A stretch of DNA of 64,000 bases from Spodoptera frugiperda. Its lineage: Eukaryota > Arthropoda > Insecta > Lepidoptera > Noctuidae. Under the pieces are notes generated by a model. The model made no database searches. It was not told the DNA's origin and was given only the letters and a program-made list of their open reading frames with translations. The translations under genes were made by a program, and so were the position numbers. This document shows positions 52,345 to 62,384 of this stretch, one piece after another. Numbering within the stretch: position 1 is the first letter of the stretch; each line of letters opens with the position of its first letter. Location: contig NC_064220.1 of the NCBI RefSeq assembly GCF_023101765.2, forward strand, positions 10,230,001-10,294,000, in the 5' to 3' direction.

Positions 52345-52630
52345 TTTTTTTTTATGGAACAAACGAGCAGACGTATTACCTGATGGTAAGCAATCGCCGC
52401 CGCCCATGGAGACTTGAAACACCAGAGGTGTTACAAGTGCGTTGCCGACCTTTTGGGGGTTAGGAATTTAAGGGTTGGAAAGATGGGGAAGAGCGAAAAT
52501 GGGGAATACGGTAACCTCACTCACACAACGAAATACAACGCAAGCGTTGTTTCACGTCGGTTTTCGGTGAGGCCGTGGTGTCACTCCGGTCGAGCCGGCC
52601 CATTCGTGCCGAAGCATGGCTCTCCCACAC
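52345..52630 (-). repeat. SINE-B copy, full length
   Basis: TTTTTTTTATGGAACAAACG, GCAAGCGTTGTTTCACGTCG and GCCCATTCGTGCCGAAGCAT. The TATAAGCCGGTAAACG part of the tail is shortened. Confidence 0.85.
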
Positions 52631-52990
52631 TTTAGTTATATCTATTATGTTATTGTTACTTGTTTTTTTTTTCTTTTAATGGTATTATTGTTTCTCATGG
52701 GAGATCTTTGATTCTGGTCTTTATATCACAGGGAGAATTAATTGTTTAACGCTTTTAAGATACCCAATTCGTCCCGTTGTCGGTGGTATCTGTAGAACTT
52801 TATAGAAATAACTTGACCGTGTTTATGGGCCATTTGACAAATGCAGGGCCTCTCTAATAAACCTGAAAATTTTAATCAACGGTCATCAAACCACGTGTAA
52901 AGCATTGAGATTAAACCTTATGTAAAAGGGCTTATGATTCAGATTCTTGTTTATAAAAAAAAAAACAAAACGTTGCTCCATTTTGGATTT
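52631..52990. other. Unassigned DNA
   Basis: Nothing recognised. Confidence 0.45.
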
Positions 52991-53104
52991 TCGTAGGTGC
53001 GTTTACCAACATACAAATTCACATACACGTTACACCCAGACCCGAAACAACAATTTGTCAAACCCGCTACACGTTACGCGTCAGCCGGTTGCGCCGACCG
53101 TGTT
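52991..53104 (-). repeat. SINE-G copy with internal deletion
   Basis: CGTAGGTGCGTTTACCAACA, CAGACCCGAAACAACAATTT joined directly to GTCAAACCCGCTACACGTTA. The GGATCACACAAAGAATTGC segment is missing. Confidence 0.7.
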
Positions 53105-53669
53105 GGAGATCGCAGAATAAAAGTCTTCCCGAGGTGACATTTCTGATACCCGCGGGGAGTAAATTTACTGCATCGCCACAATCCGACCACAGCCCTCAAC
53201 TTAATTAACCAACAAAAAATATTTTTGTTTCTACTTTCCTTCATACAACATAACTATGAACCCATCTGACCTAAATATTGATTCTCACCGTGCAATGCAG
53301 TTCGTGTTTAGTTTATCATGCATAATGTTCCACCAGTACCTGCATACCTGTCTACCCCATTACTTGGAAGTTGTCGTGCAGTTTGTAATGACTTCCTATA
53401 AACCTGGCTGGATATTTGCCAGGAATATTGCCAACTAACTATTAGGTTCAATATGGAAGTAGCAATTTAGGTATCATGAAGAGTGTAAGTAAACAGTAAG
53501 GTGGTAGACTTTTCGCCAAAAATTGTGCAGTAAATAGTGAATTACTGGATACTAACCTCTATTTCACATTCTATGGTTTGGTAATTATTGATAATTTATA
53601 ACAACAATACTGACTAACAGTTAACACAAAACATTAATTATTGAGAAACCATATCATCCATTTCTTTGA
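53105..53669. other. Unassigned DNA
   Basis: No element recognised; the 60-codon frame at 53256 is unremarkable. Confidence 0.45.
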
Positions 53670-53845
53670 GAAACTTGAGAATGACTTCTCCCGCAAAAGT
53701 GAGTGTCAGATTGTTACTGCCTCAAAACCACCCTGTTCCTATTCTTGCTCTTCGAGCTGGAGCCCCGGCAACCCGTCAGGTCTACTGCGGCTCCGTATGG
53801 GCATAAACCCTACTAGGCCCAATCTGTGGTGATCTGATGACTTAA
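53670..53845 (-). repeat. SINE-A copy with core deletion
   Basis: ATGACTTCTCCCGCAAAAGT shows loss of CTTGGGCGAGGCGAGAGG. GAGCTGGAGCCCCGGCAACC and CCCTACTAGGCCCAATCTGT are intact. Confidence 0.75.
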
Positions 53846-54062
53846 CCCATGAATCTGACCAATATAACTTTTGTCCGAGAAAGCAGTTACTAAATAGTTT
53901 TATTAACCAAAATAGACATTGAACACAATTTTGCAACTCTTACAACGTATTTTAATTGAACTAAAATCGTTTACTTTTTACTTAGATTTTTCGAAGGCAT
54001 AAAAAAGCTAAAACCAACGATTTATACTTAACCAACCGGAATTAACGAAGCAATTACATTAA

Positions 54063-54205
54063 AACTTAGTCACCAACCAATATGGCGTCTAACAACCGAT
54101 GACGGGCCATTATGGCGGCCGGAAGTTGGAGGGGGGCGACCGGAAGTGACGTAGCATGCGCGTGCGCTCAACCGCGCAGCCCAACGCCACTTGCCGGTGC
54201 GATTA
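54063..54205. promoter_or_regulatory. Promoter-type motif cluster
   Basis: In order on plus: CAATATGGCGTC and CATTATGGCGGC (YY1/Pho-type ATGGCG cores), CCGGAAGTTGG and CCGGAAGTGACG (two ETS sites, the second overlapping a TGACG CRE half), then GCGCGTGCGC (NRF1/Ewg consensus) and CCGCGCAGCC. It is sharply GC-rich in A+T-rich DNA. This combination is typical of TATA-less housekeeping promoters. No repeat copy is seen elsewhere, and no exon or clear splice donor could be assigned on either strand. Confidence 0.4.
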
Positions 54206-54971
54206 TATTTTATCAATTTATCACCTTCGTAACGGTTTTACTGTTTTTAAATAATAACTGGATTTTGTTTTTTTTTTTCTTTATTTTTTATTCTGTTATG
54301 TCAGAAAGTGTTGTGTCATTGTGTGGTATATTGTTTATTTGTTTTTTTTAATCTCTCTATTTCTTTAGTTGAGTTCGTTAATAATATATGTTGGTAGAGC
54401 ACATGGGCGTCAGTTTGGAGTTTTATTTTTCACAAAACTTTTTGAAATTAGGATAAGCATCCGTATCTGATTTGAAATCATTCTTTGGTATTTATTTCAT
54501 TTAACCTGGAACGCAGATCAACGCGAGACACAATGTGTTTTCTATTGTGTCTCATATACCGACAGACAAGAGGTTAATACAATGAAATACATAACATAAC
54601 TATCAGAAAACATATGTTACGCAATTATAATACAAACACCATAATCTACACCTTCCTAAATCCCATAGAATAACCCTGAACAACCCATTTAAAGCCGACT
54701 CAAATTCCTTCACCATACATAGTATTAAAGGTACCATTTTAAACGTAAGGCTGGTAGGTCCCTAAGGCATTTACGGGACCTAGTGGTCCACAATTGGAGC
54801 CCTCATAGCTCCAGGCCGAGTGAAAGCTAAACATTTTGATGTAAACGATAGTAGAATTTATAACTGTATTGTTTTAATTGGAATGAGTTGGATATTGCTT
54901 TATAATAATGCTTTGTTCGAGTTCTTGTTTGGAAAGTATTTAATTCGCTGTTAATATGTACTCCAACCTAA
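54206..54971. other. Unassigned DNA
   Basis: A T-rich run follows the motif cluster (54268-54295). Near 54507-54560, GAGACACAATGTG and ATTGTGTCTC form a short inverted pair. Nothing coding. Confidence 0.4.
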
Positions 54972-55159
54972 GATGGGGCCCAGTAGGGCTGATGCCTGAT
55001 CCGGAGCTGCGGACTACCTAGCGGATTTACCGTGGCTCCGGCTCGACAAGCAGGAGTAGGAACGGGGTGGTTTTTAGTCAGTAAGAGTCTGTCACTCTCC
55101 CTCGCCTCGCCCAGGGCGAGAGAAGGCATTGGATGATATTCCCCACTCAAAAAAAACCT
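54972..55159 (+). repeat. SINE-A copy, full length, well preserved
   Basis: GATGGGGCCCAGTAGGGCTG, ATGCCTGATCCGGAGCTGCG, GACTACCTAGCGGATTTACC, the core, and TCCCCACTCAAAAAAAAC. It can serve as the family reference. Confidence 0.9.
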
Positions 55160-55555
55160 AAGAATTTTAATACAGCCATTTTACGTTAAATCTATTCATC
55201 TTCTTAATAAAATAAAAATATAACTAAATAAAGACTGTCATACTACACACATTTGTTACTTAAATAGTAGTCATAATGTAATTAATTATGAGAGCATTGC
55301 GTCACACACATCGTCGCGGTTTCATTGTATTCCTTCCCATTGTGTGACAATACCTAGAGGCATGCTATTGTTGGACAAACTTCCATGACAGTCATTACTA
55401 CTAGATGGTAGTACAAAAGCCTCTTAATGACTATAAAAAAGCGTGGTTACTGAGCAGTGAGTCTTAGATCTGATTCCTGTTAAAGAAAAGTGTTGACAGA
55501 TTTTTTGTTGACAGAACTAACAGTGGTAGATACAAGTACTGGTAGTTTGATTGTA
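55160..55555. other. Unassigned DNA
   Basis: Nothing recognised. Confidence 0.45.
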
Positions 55556-55685
55556 TAGTTGACGCTGTGGCTGGGCCCCGTGCAACGGAACAATTCTTTA
55601 TGTGATCCAAAGAGTGCTGGTGGTGGTGCCACAAATTGTATGTTTGTAAACGAACCCACGACACAGGAGAGAAGAAAATACCAGG
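55556..55685 (+). repeat. SINE-G copy, rearranged
   Basis: CTGTGGCTGGGCCCCGTGCA (head), CAATTCTTTATGTGATCCAA, then TATGTTTGTAAACGAACCCA and CGACACAGGAGAGAAG (tail). Box B has been lost between head and body. The 126-codon frame on the minus strand runs through this repeat and is not a gene. Confidence 0.6.
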
Positions 55686-56489
55686 AGCAAGGTTTTAAAA
55701 GAAAGAAAAGAAAATCATTACCTAACTCACGGATTAAATAGATAGGCTTATACCATAAAAAAGGACCGTACTTCCTCCTGCTCAATAAAAACGACAGAGT
55801 ATTAATTTGCGATTGCCACATTACTAGCAAATTAAAGCATATGCCTTCTAGTGAATGCATAACTAAGAAAGGACAATGACATATAGCAGCGCGTAGATTA
55901 GTGAAATATTCATAGTCTAGACTGACGGCAGTGCGTCGCCATCAGGTGTCACCTGCTAATTCTCAGGATATAAAGTACATTATATCCTATAATAGTCCAT
56001 GATCGATAGAGTTAGCGTTTAGAATAACTTTATGTATTATGTATATAGTTGTGTCATTAGTTCCTCATTATATTTTTCTAAACACCTCTTACTATACTAT
56101 GAAGTCCTAATTAACTGTTACATTTTAAATAAGTACTTACAGAATTTTCAATTCCTTATTCCTGTTTAGGGAGGATATTACAGTTTATAGAACATTTATG
56201 TTGCTAACTGTACATGAATACGTTATTTGCATGTTAGAGCGAGTTGACGACTCAGCAAAATTAGGCAAAATAGGAAGGAGCCAACACACGTACACGCGCG
56301 AGTTGATAAATAAATCTATTAAACTATACAGGGTATACTAAAACATTAAAAGGATCGTATTATAAATAAATAACATACACACCTACTTTTGTTCTGCAAA
56401 TTTTCAAAATTCATCGAAGTTTAAGTCACTTTTCACAACAAACAGATACTCCCTTTCCAAAAACCCCACTCCCAAAATAGAAGAATACA
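55686..56489. other. Unassigned DNA with SINE-B-tail scraps
   Basis: AGGCTTATACCATAAAAAAG at 55743 and GTCGCCATCAGGTGTCACCT at 55935 look like isolated SINE-B 3' pieces. The rest is A+T-rich. Confidence 0.4.
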
Positions 56490-56640
56490 ATGCCCTTATA
56501 AAAGTCGGTGCATAGCTGACGTCATTTTATAGTGACATGGGGATTTAGGGATCGCCCCAAACTGGGTCATGGACTATATAAAATGGGGTTGTTTACACCT
56601 CATTTGGGCTGTGGAAGGGAGTGATGAGGGCTGAAAGTCC
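56490..56640 (+). promoter_or_regulatory. CRE plus two TATA-like boxes
   Basis: TATAAAAG (56497-56504), a full palindromic CRE TGACGTCA (56517-56524) and TATATAAAA (56575-56583), then GGGGTTGTTTACACCTCATT. The spacing suits an inducible TATA promoter on the plus strand. No coding exon is recognised downstream. Confidence 0.3.
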
Positions 56641-56880
56641 TGTGATAGTTTTATGTGTGGATAAAGTGTAATATGAAGATACATTTGGGAAAATATGTAC
56701 TAGTTTAAGTAAAATTATGTTGAATGAATTGTAATAAGAATTTTCGCGTTTCAATATTGTGTTCGGTTTTTGACAATGTGGTCATTCTTAACCAAAACTT
56801 TGGTAGTTTTGGTACTGTACTTGCAAATACCTTGTTTGTGTTTAATTCTCTGCTTTTTTTAAACGTTGTTTCGCATTAGG

Positions 56881-57033
56881 ATTTTTTCCGTTTACAAACA
56901 TACAAGTTCACATACACATGACACCCAGACCCGAAATAACAATCTATGTATCAAGCAATGATAAGTTCCGTGGGGGAATCAAACCTGCTACACGCTGCGC
57001 GGCAGTTGGTTGACCGGCAACCGCATCAACCAT
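56881..57033 (-). repeat. SINE-G copy
   Basis: GTTTACAAACATACAAGTTC, ACATGACACCCAGACCCGAA, and GGGGGAATCAAACCTGCTAC (changed box B). The head GTTGACCGGCAACCGCATCA is diverged. Confidence 0.7.
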
Positions 57034-57114
57034 GAATCTCATGTAATATAGGGCCATGGACCAAAGCATCGTACCACGTTTTCACCATTCCAAAACCAAA
57101 ATCGTTTCAAAAAG

Positions 57115-57260
57115 CCCACAAGCACAGGATGGGGCCACGAAACGCAACGGAAACGAGTAATTGTCGCGTTTCTCGCGGCCATTGTGGTGGATCCATAATG
57201 CTCTGCCAATCACCATGGGCAGTCAGCGTGGCGATGGGAGCCCGTCAGATGGAAACTGAA
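57115..57260. other. GC-richer block, unassigned
   Basis: GGATGGGGCCACGAAACGCA, TGTCGCGTTTCTCGCGGCCA and GGGCAGTCAGCGTGGCGATG. A 95-codon frame starts here and runs into SINE-B. No motif or repeat match; could be regulatory or old element DNA. Confidence 0.3.
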
Positions 57261-57310
57261 CACTTACTAGACTGTTTTATTACGCAATTTGAGTTGTTAC
57301 GTGTTTGTTT

Positions 57311-57520
57311 CTTTTTTTATCTGGCGGATCACCCGATAGTAAGCAATCAGCGCCGCCAATGGATACCTGAAACACCACAGACTGTTAGAAGTGCGTTGCC
57401 GGCCTTTTGGGGATAAGAATTTAAGGGTTGTTGGGAAATCGGGGATTGGGAAGATTAGGAAAGGAGATAATTGGGCCTCCGGTAACCTCACTCACACAAC
57501 GCAAGCGTTGTTTCATGTCA
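57311..57520 (-). repeat. SINE-B copy, 3' two thirds
   Basis: TTTTTTTATCTGGCGGATCA, GTGCGTTGCCGGCCTTTTGG, CGGTAACCTCACTCACACAA and GCAAGCGTTGTTTCATGTC. The head (GTCACTCCGGTCGAGCCGG) is missing. Confidence 0.8.
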
Positions 57521-58016
57521 ATATTAGGAAAATTAGTACAATTAACTACCCAATAACACCGTACGTAATCCGGTTCATCCAAGGCTGCAGTCACATTATA
57601 AGGATCTCCTAAAATTTTATTTGCTCATTCACAGTATATCTAGAGTAACCTAAAGTAAAATTTGCTCAATGTGTAAGAGCACAGCCTAGTCGATCCAAAA
57701 TCGTGTAAAAAGACCCAGCATACAACTAACGGTAGATCTGAGCCAGACCCATTGAAGTTTCCTGGCAAAAACTCGAATGTTCAACAAAAAACCAACGAAT
57801 GAGAACCTCCTTTTTGTAAAGCCGGTTAAAAAGAAAGAAATTGTGCATCCTCTTTAGCATTGAGTGACTTACTGCTTCCTGCTTTTTTAAACATTTCTCA
57901 CGGTGTGTAGGTACCTAATATTACTTGTGTATTTACTTTTATAATTATGAGATATTATATAATCGTTTCGGTTGACCAGCTGTTTAAGACCTCTGTTTTA
58001 TCTAAAACTAGACAAT
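57521..58016. other. Unassigned DNA with repeat-P scrap
   Basis: GAATGAGAACCTCCTTTTTG and TAAAGCCGGTTAAA at about 57797-57830 match repeat-P in reverse. Otherwise nothing. Confidence 0.4.
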
Positions 58017-58145
58017 CATTTTTACTGGGATCTCACCTGATGGTAAGTGACGATGCAATCGAAGATGGAGCATAGCAGGGCTAGAAACAGCTTATTCAGT
58101 CTGGCCTTGAAGACTTCCAAGTTGTAATGGTCAGGAAACAATATG
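58017..58145. repeat. Repeat-N copy 2
   Basis: GGATCTCACCTGATGGTAAG, TGACGATGCAATCGAAGATG and CTTGAAGACTTCCAAGTTGT align with 13.89-14.00 kb. Confidence 0.6.
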
Positions 58146-58344
58146 TCATGTAATAATTTTATTACAAACATTACTGTACAATATTTTTTCAAATGCTTTT
58201 GCTTAAGAGGGTTAACAAAAATACCCTTAAAACTGTGAGTGATCACTATAGTCTTTTATAGATTCTTTTTTTGCAAATAAATACTTTAAAAACGGATATT
58301 AAGAAGCCTTGAAAGGGTTTTCAATTTCAAAATTTTAGTTCGGG

Positions 58345-58470
58345 AAGTGACAGATGGCAAGCGCTGTGCTCCTGGCCACACGGTGGGCCATAAAGTGCAA
58401 CAATCTTCATGTGCAGTCAGCGTGTCAGCACCATCATTGCGGGTGTGATTGTGAGTGTTTCAAGTACTTG
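58345..58470. other. GC-richer block, unassigned
   Basis: CAGATGGCAAGCGCTGTGCT, CCTGGCCACACGGTGGGCCA and GTGCAGTCAGCGTGTCAGCA. GCAGTCAGCGTG is shared with the 57.1-kb block (GGCAGTCAGCGTGGCG), so both may be pieces of one unnamed repeat. Confidence 0.3.
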
Positions 58471-58616
58471 TATGGATTTTATTTTAAATAAAAATAGTGT
58501 TTGTTATGTTGTTTTTGATGTAATATTGGACTGTTGCCGTATGATGTCAGGGTATAGCATGCATTTGTCATCACTTCTATTTAGTTTACCGTGGGTTTTG
58601 TATGAGGCAACCAAAG

Positions 58617-58742
58617 GCTCAGTAGGGTTGATGCCCGATCCGGAGCTGCGGACAACGTGACAGGTTACAGGACTCCGGCTCAAAGCAGGAGAAGGAACAG
58701 GGTGGCTTTTTGCCGGTACGTTCAGATCATTTGATGATTTTA
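58617..58742 (+). repeat. SINE-A copy, strongly degraded
   Basis: GATGCCCGATCCGGAGCTGC and ACAGGACTCCGGCTCAAAGC are readable. The core is deleted to GGTGGCTTTTTGCCGG before ATTTGATGATTTT. Confidence 0.65.
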
Positions 58743-58794
58743 GACATTAACAAAGACCGGAAAGTAACCCTCTTGCCAAGTGAAGTTATTATAG

Positions 58795-58868
58795 CGAAAA
58801 TCCCCTCATTTCTCATGGAGAGAAGGCTTATAGTCCAGAAGTGGACTGTCGCCGGCTGTTGGACAAAA
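58795..58868 (+). repeat. LINE tail scrap
   Basis: TGGAGAGAAGGCTTATAGTC, CAGAAGTGGACTGTCGCCGG and CTGTTGGAC resemble a common lepidopteran LINE 3' end. Confidence 0.4.
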
Positions 58869-59193
58869 AAATTCACTACGGTTTAACCGTAACGTAATAA
58901 AATTAAATAATTGCAAGTAAAGGAGGAAACCTCCCTTTTATTGTAATTAATAAGATAATATTACCTACGTAAATAATGTCAAAACTAACAATAATTTATT
59001 TTACCTGCGGCTGCGTCAGACGCGACAGCCGCTGTTTCCATGGCCACACGCTGATGCGTCCATAATGTCCCAATCATTTGACGCAGACACCGTGATGCCG
59101 AAGTTCATGGACTCACTGCTATAGAAGAATACAATTGTGTGTGTTTGTATTGTATTTCCAAAATTTCGAATTAGGTACATGTTACAGGGTAAA
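58869..59193. other. Unassigned DNA with GC-rich patch
   Basis: 59006-59100 holds GGCTGCGTCAGACGCGACAG (GCGTCAGACGC is an odd palindrome) and GTTTCCATGGCCACACGCTG. No element name. Confidence 0.35.
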
Positions 59194-59405
59194 CCTAACC
59201 TCACGTCTGTCTCACATGGGGCAGAGTACTGAAACGCCAATTACTACGAATCTTACATACTTCTTTCGCTTCATCAATAGTCATCAGTCTTTTCCTTTAC
59301 CTAACCTCACGTCTGTTTCCTTTGGTGGTAGTTAGAGACAATGAAACGCCAATTGCTAAGAATCTTAGATACTTCTTTGGCTTCATCAACAGTCGTCCGT
59401 GTTTT
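59194..59405 (+). repeat. Repeat-J, two tandem copies of about 106 bp
   Basis: CCTAACCTCACGTCTGT starts at 59194 and 59300. AAACGCCAATTACTACGAAT/AAACGCCAATTGCTAAGAAT and CTTCATCAATAGTCATC/CTTCATCAACAGTCGTC follow in the same order. Imperfect head-to-tail duplication. Confidence 0.7.
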
Positions 59406-60138
59406 CTTGCTTGGTGATATGACCGTCTAGTCTCATTTACATCAGCTCTGTACACTTTTTCGTAAATCTGCTTTCATCCATACTTTCTACATAACCAAAC
59501 TTTTCCACTCCTAGCAAATTCAAGCAAACATACAAAGAAACTAACATCATAAGGCCTACCTATAAACCAACGAGGTTTGAACAACAATACAACACGTATT
59601 GCACGTGATTCGATCACAATTCACCAGGCCATTGACCCCGACTAATATGGCTAACGACTTATGAATGGGGTACTATGTATTTTAGATGCGTTTTTTTAAA
59701 CTTTTATGGCTCTTCTGTGGCTAATATAGGTTTTATGATAGAGGTTTCTATTTGGAGGTGTGGTTATGTCAGATAGGCTGTGACTTAACGAAATGGTGGT
59801 AGGAAATGTCTTTGGGGATTTTTTTATGTCTATTTTTTTGTTGATTTATTAGGCTGTTTTATCGGGAAGGCTAAGGTCAGTCTATGTACTTAGGGTCGAT
59901 TTTTCAATGAACAGATAACTTTTATTTATAGAATAAAAGTAAGTTTTTGTATGGAATAATTCCCTCGAAAAAATTTGTGGCGTTAAGAAAATCGGGTATT
60001 AGTACGTCACTATTAATAATTGCAGGATTGGAGATTTTAGTCGGCATTCTTTTAAGGTTTAACTAGTTTTATAGTTAATTTTTTGTAAAATAGATATTTT
60101 ATCATTAATTACCAAACGAAAAGAAGAAGACAAAAAGA
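59406..60138. other. Unassigned DNA
   Basis: No element recognised. Confidence 0.45.
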
Positions 60139-60321
60139 TCAAACTAATATTAAAAATGTCAAAGTTTATTTGTTTGGATGTTTGAATGTTTGTCCATAAA
60201 TCACGCTGAAACTACTTAACGGATTTTGATAAAATTTGGTATACAGACAGGGTATGAGCTCTCTTGGGTGATAGCATTTTTATCCAACGGGAACGCAGAC
60301 ACAGCCACTGGCAGAAGCTAG
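60139..60321 (+). mobile_element. Short Helitron-like element
   Basis: TC follows A (60138): TCAAACTAATATTAAAAATG. Then GTCCATAAATCACGCTGAAA, TACTTAACGGATTTTGATAA and ATGAGCTCTCTTGGGTGATA, ending GGCAGAAGCTAG before T (60322). 183 bp, non-coding. Confidence 0.7.
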
Positions 60322-60353
60322 TAAAATAAAATTACGTACACAGATTAAAAAGC

Positions 60354-60468
60354 CCTTTAAAAGCAGGAGTAGGAACGGAATGGCTTTAAGTCAGTAAGAG
60401 TCTGAAACTCCTTGCCTAGTCCAAGGCGAGAGAAGTCATTGCTTGATTTACGCCCCTTAAAAACAAGG
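60354..60468 (+). repeat. SINE-A 3' half
   Basis: AAAAGCAGGAGTAGGAACGG, GTCAGTAAGAGTCTGAAACT and AGTCCAAGGCGAGAGAAGTC. It begins about 30 bp after the Helitron-like element. Confidence 0.75.
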
Positions 60469-61063
60469 TTTCCTTTTTAAATACAGCAGGCGTATGATGT
60501 GCTCAATGGTTCTGTATATATTTGTATGTTTTGTAAGAATATGTATTGTCATTGTTAGCAGTGGGAAGTCGAATGCTCAGACTGTGAATAATGCTATGAG
60601 TAATAATGTACAGTTAGGAACAAACACATGTACAATTATAAATGCATATATACATATGTAACATCTAATAATTATTATTAGATGTTGCGAGATAAGGGAT
60701 GGTTTTCTGTTAATTCTGTTTAGAATATGTCAACGCCACATGTTACAGAAATATTGATTATGGCATGTTGTCGTTGTATGAAGATTATTTTATAAAGACG
60801 TACGTACATTTAAGTACTAAAACTACTACTAGAGCTACACTAGACTAAACTACAGCTAGAAAAATATCAATGGGTTTTACGTTAAATAAAGCGTAAAAGA
60901 AAACCCTTATTTTCTAAGTGTTAGTAGCACGGTTAAAACTAACTTATTAGTACTAGTATATTTTCTTTAACATAACTACAACTTTAACTAGTATATAACG
61001 ACAATTATAACTAGAAAGGAATAAAATCTCATATTCATAATTTATATGGTAAGTCTGTTTTTA
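60469..61063. other. Unassigned DNA with A/T palindrome
   Basis: AACATCTAATAAT (60660-60672) and ATTATTAGATGTT (60674-60686) are a perfect 13-bp inverted repeat around one base. CTACTAGAGCTACACTAGAC near 60825 is CTA-rich. No gene. Confidence 0.45.
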
Positions 61064-61135
61064 ACCGACTTCCCAAAAAGGAGGTTCTCAATTCGGCCGG
61101 TATGTTTTTTTCTATGTATGTGCACCGATTATAAG
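61064..61135 (+). repeat. Repeat-P copy
   Basis: AACCGACTTCCCAAAAAGGA, GGTTCTCAATTCGGCCGGTA and TTTTTTTCTATGTATGTGC. A common lepidopteran repeat whose class I cannot fix. Confidence 0.5.
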
Positions 61136-61352
61136 TAAGATATTCAGAATTTTCTGTTCACGACTGTACCAGAATAATATTACAACCGTCTGTCGGTTAC
61201 TGTGTTTACAATACTTAAAGCGATGTGTATTGTGTTTTTCTTTTGTTTCTTGTCTAAAGTAATGAATAGGTCATATTTGTATTTATAACACCGTGAAAAT
61301 CAGGACATAGACATCATATTTTGAGCTTTATTTATCAAGAGGTTTGGTTACA

Positions 61353-61602
61353 TGGTATAAGCCAGTAAACGAGCAGACGGATCACCTGATGATAAGCAAT
61401 CGCCGCCGCCCATGGACACCCGAAACACATTAAGGAATTTAAGGGTTGTTGTGGAAATCGGGGATTGGGGAGATAAGGAAGCGGGGTAGTTGGGCCTCCG
61501 ATAACCTCACTCATATAACGAAACGCAAGCGTTGTTTCACGTCGGTTTTCTGTGAGATGGTAGCACTCCGGTCGAGCCGGCCCATTCGTGGCTCCCGCAC
61601 AC
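61353..61602 (-). repeat. SINE-B copy with 3' internal deletion
   Basis: TGGTATAAGCCAGTAAACGA, ATCGCCGCCGCCCATGGACA, then CCGAAACACATTAAGGAATT (loss of the CAGAGGCGTTACAAGTGCG segment). GTTGTTTCACGTCGGTTTTC and CCGGCCCATTCGTGGCTCC are intact. Confidence 0.8.
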
Positions 61603-61710
61603 TTAAAACTTTTTGACATACATTTGGCACAAAAGGGGGTTTCTCGTTTGGACACATTTTGCCAGACTTAACACTTAACTTGGAGATCCCGTAGAGATAC
61701 AGTACCTCTG

Positions 61711-61842
61711 GTACGAGTTTGCTTTACGTTAAACGAAAACGAAACGACAGCGCGTTCGGCGCTTTGATTGGCCAGCTCAAATGAGCAAACCAATCAGATC
61801 ACCTCTCATTTCGATCTCATTAAACGTAAAACAAACTCGTAC
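61711..61842. mobile_element. MITE-H, complete foldback
   Basis: Left end GTACGAGTTTGCTTTACGTT, right end AACGTAAAACAAACTCGTAC. The arms pair over about 40 bp with mismatches. The centre has GCGCGTTCGGCGCTTTGATT and CAAACCAATCAGATCACCTC. 132 bp, no frame; flanking duplication not certain. Confidence 0.75.
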
Positions 61843-62384
61843 TAAGCCCTCAGTTCATTCTAGTTAGGAGAACCGACTTAACTGACAAGACACTGGAAAA
61901 CGTTTAAAAAAAAGAAATACAAACAAAAAGACTAGTTTTTAATATGTTTTTCACAACATGATGTAGACTTTTTCCTTTTAACCACACAAGTTGCTCGAAA
62001 AATCTCGAATTAAATGTACCGTCAAAATCTTAACCCACATTTTTACTTCATTAGTTTGAAGATTCAAAAAACCTGTTTTTTTTTTTAACAATTTCTCTGT
62101 AATTCAAGTCATTTCACGGTACTTTACTGTCAGCTCAATGAACATTTTTAATCTTAAGATTTGCTATAAGCTGGTCACAATAAATTGATTACCTGGTTGT
62201 AATTTTTTGATTAACAATTATTTTTTCTTTCTTTATTATTAAATTTTAAAGATGTCACTTTCTAATTGGATTAACTTTATTTTTGTATAAAAAAATGTTT
62301 TAATCTAAGCCAGTTTTCATTGGAGGTTTTTTCTTAATTATTCATGCTCTTCTATAAAATTTTAGCGGCTTGGAGATCTCACAG
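61843..62384. other. Unassigned A+T-rich DNA
   Basis: Nothing recognised. Confidence 0.45.

Noticed and set aside
55480..55860. 126-codon minus-strand frame
   Set aside because: Runs across a rearranged SINE-G copy and a SINE-B tail scrap; no recognisable protein.
61335..61655. 106-codon minus-strand frame
   Set aside because: Almost entirely a SINE-B copy.
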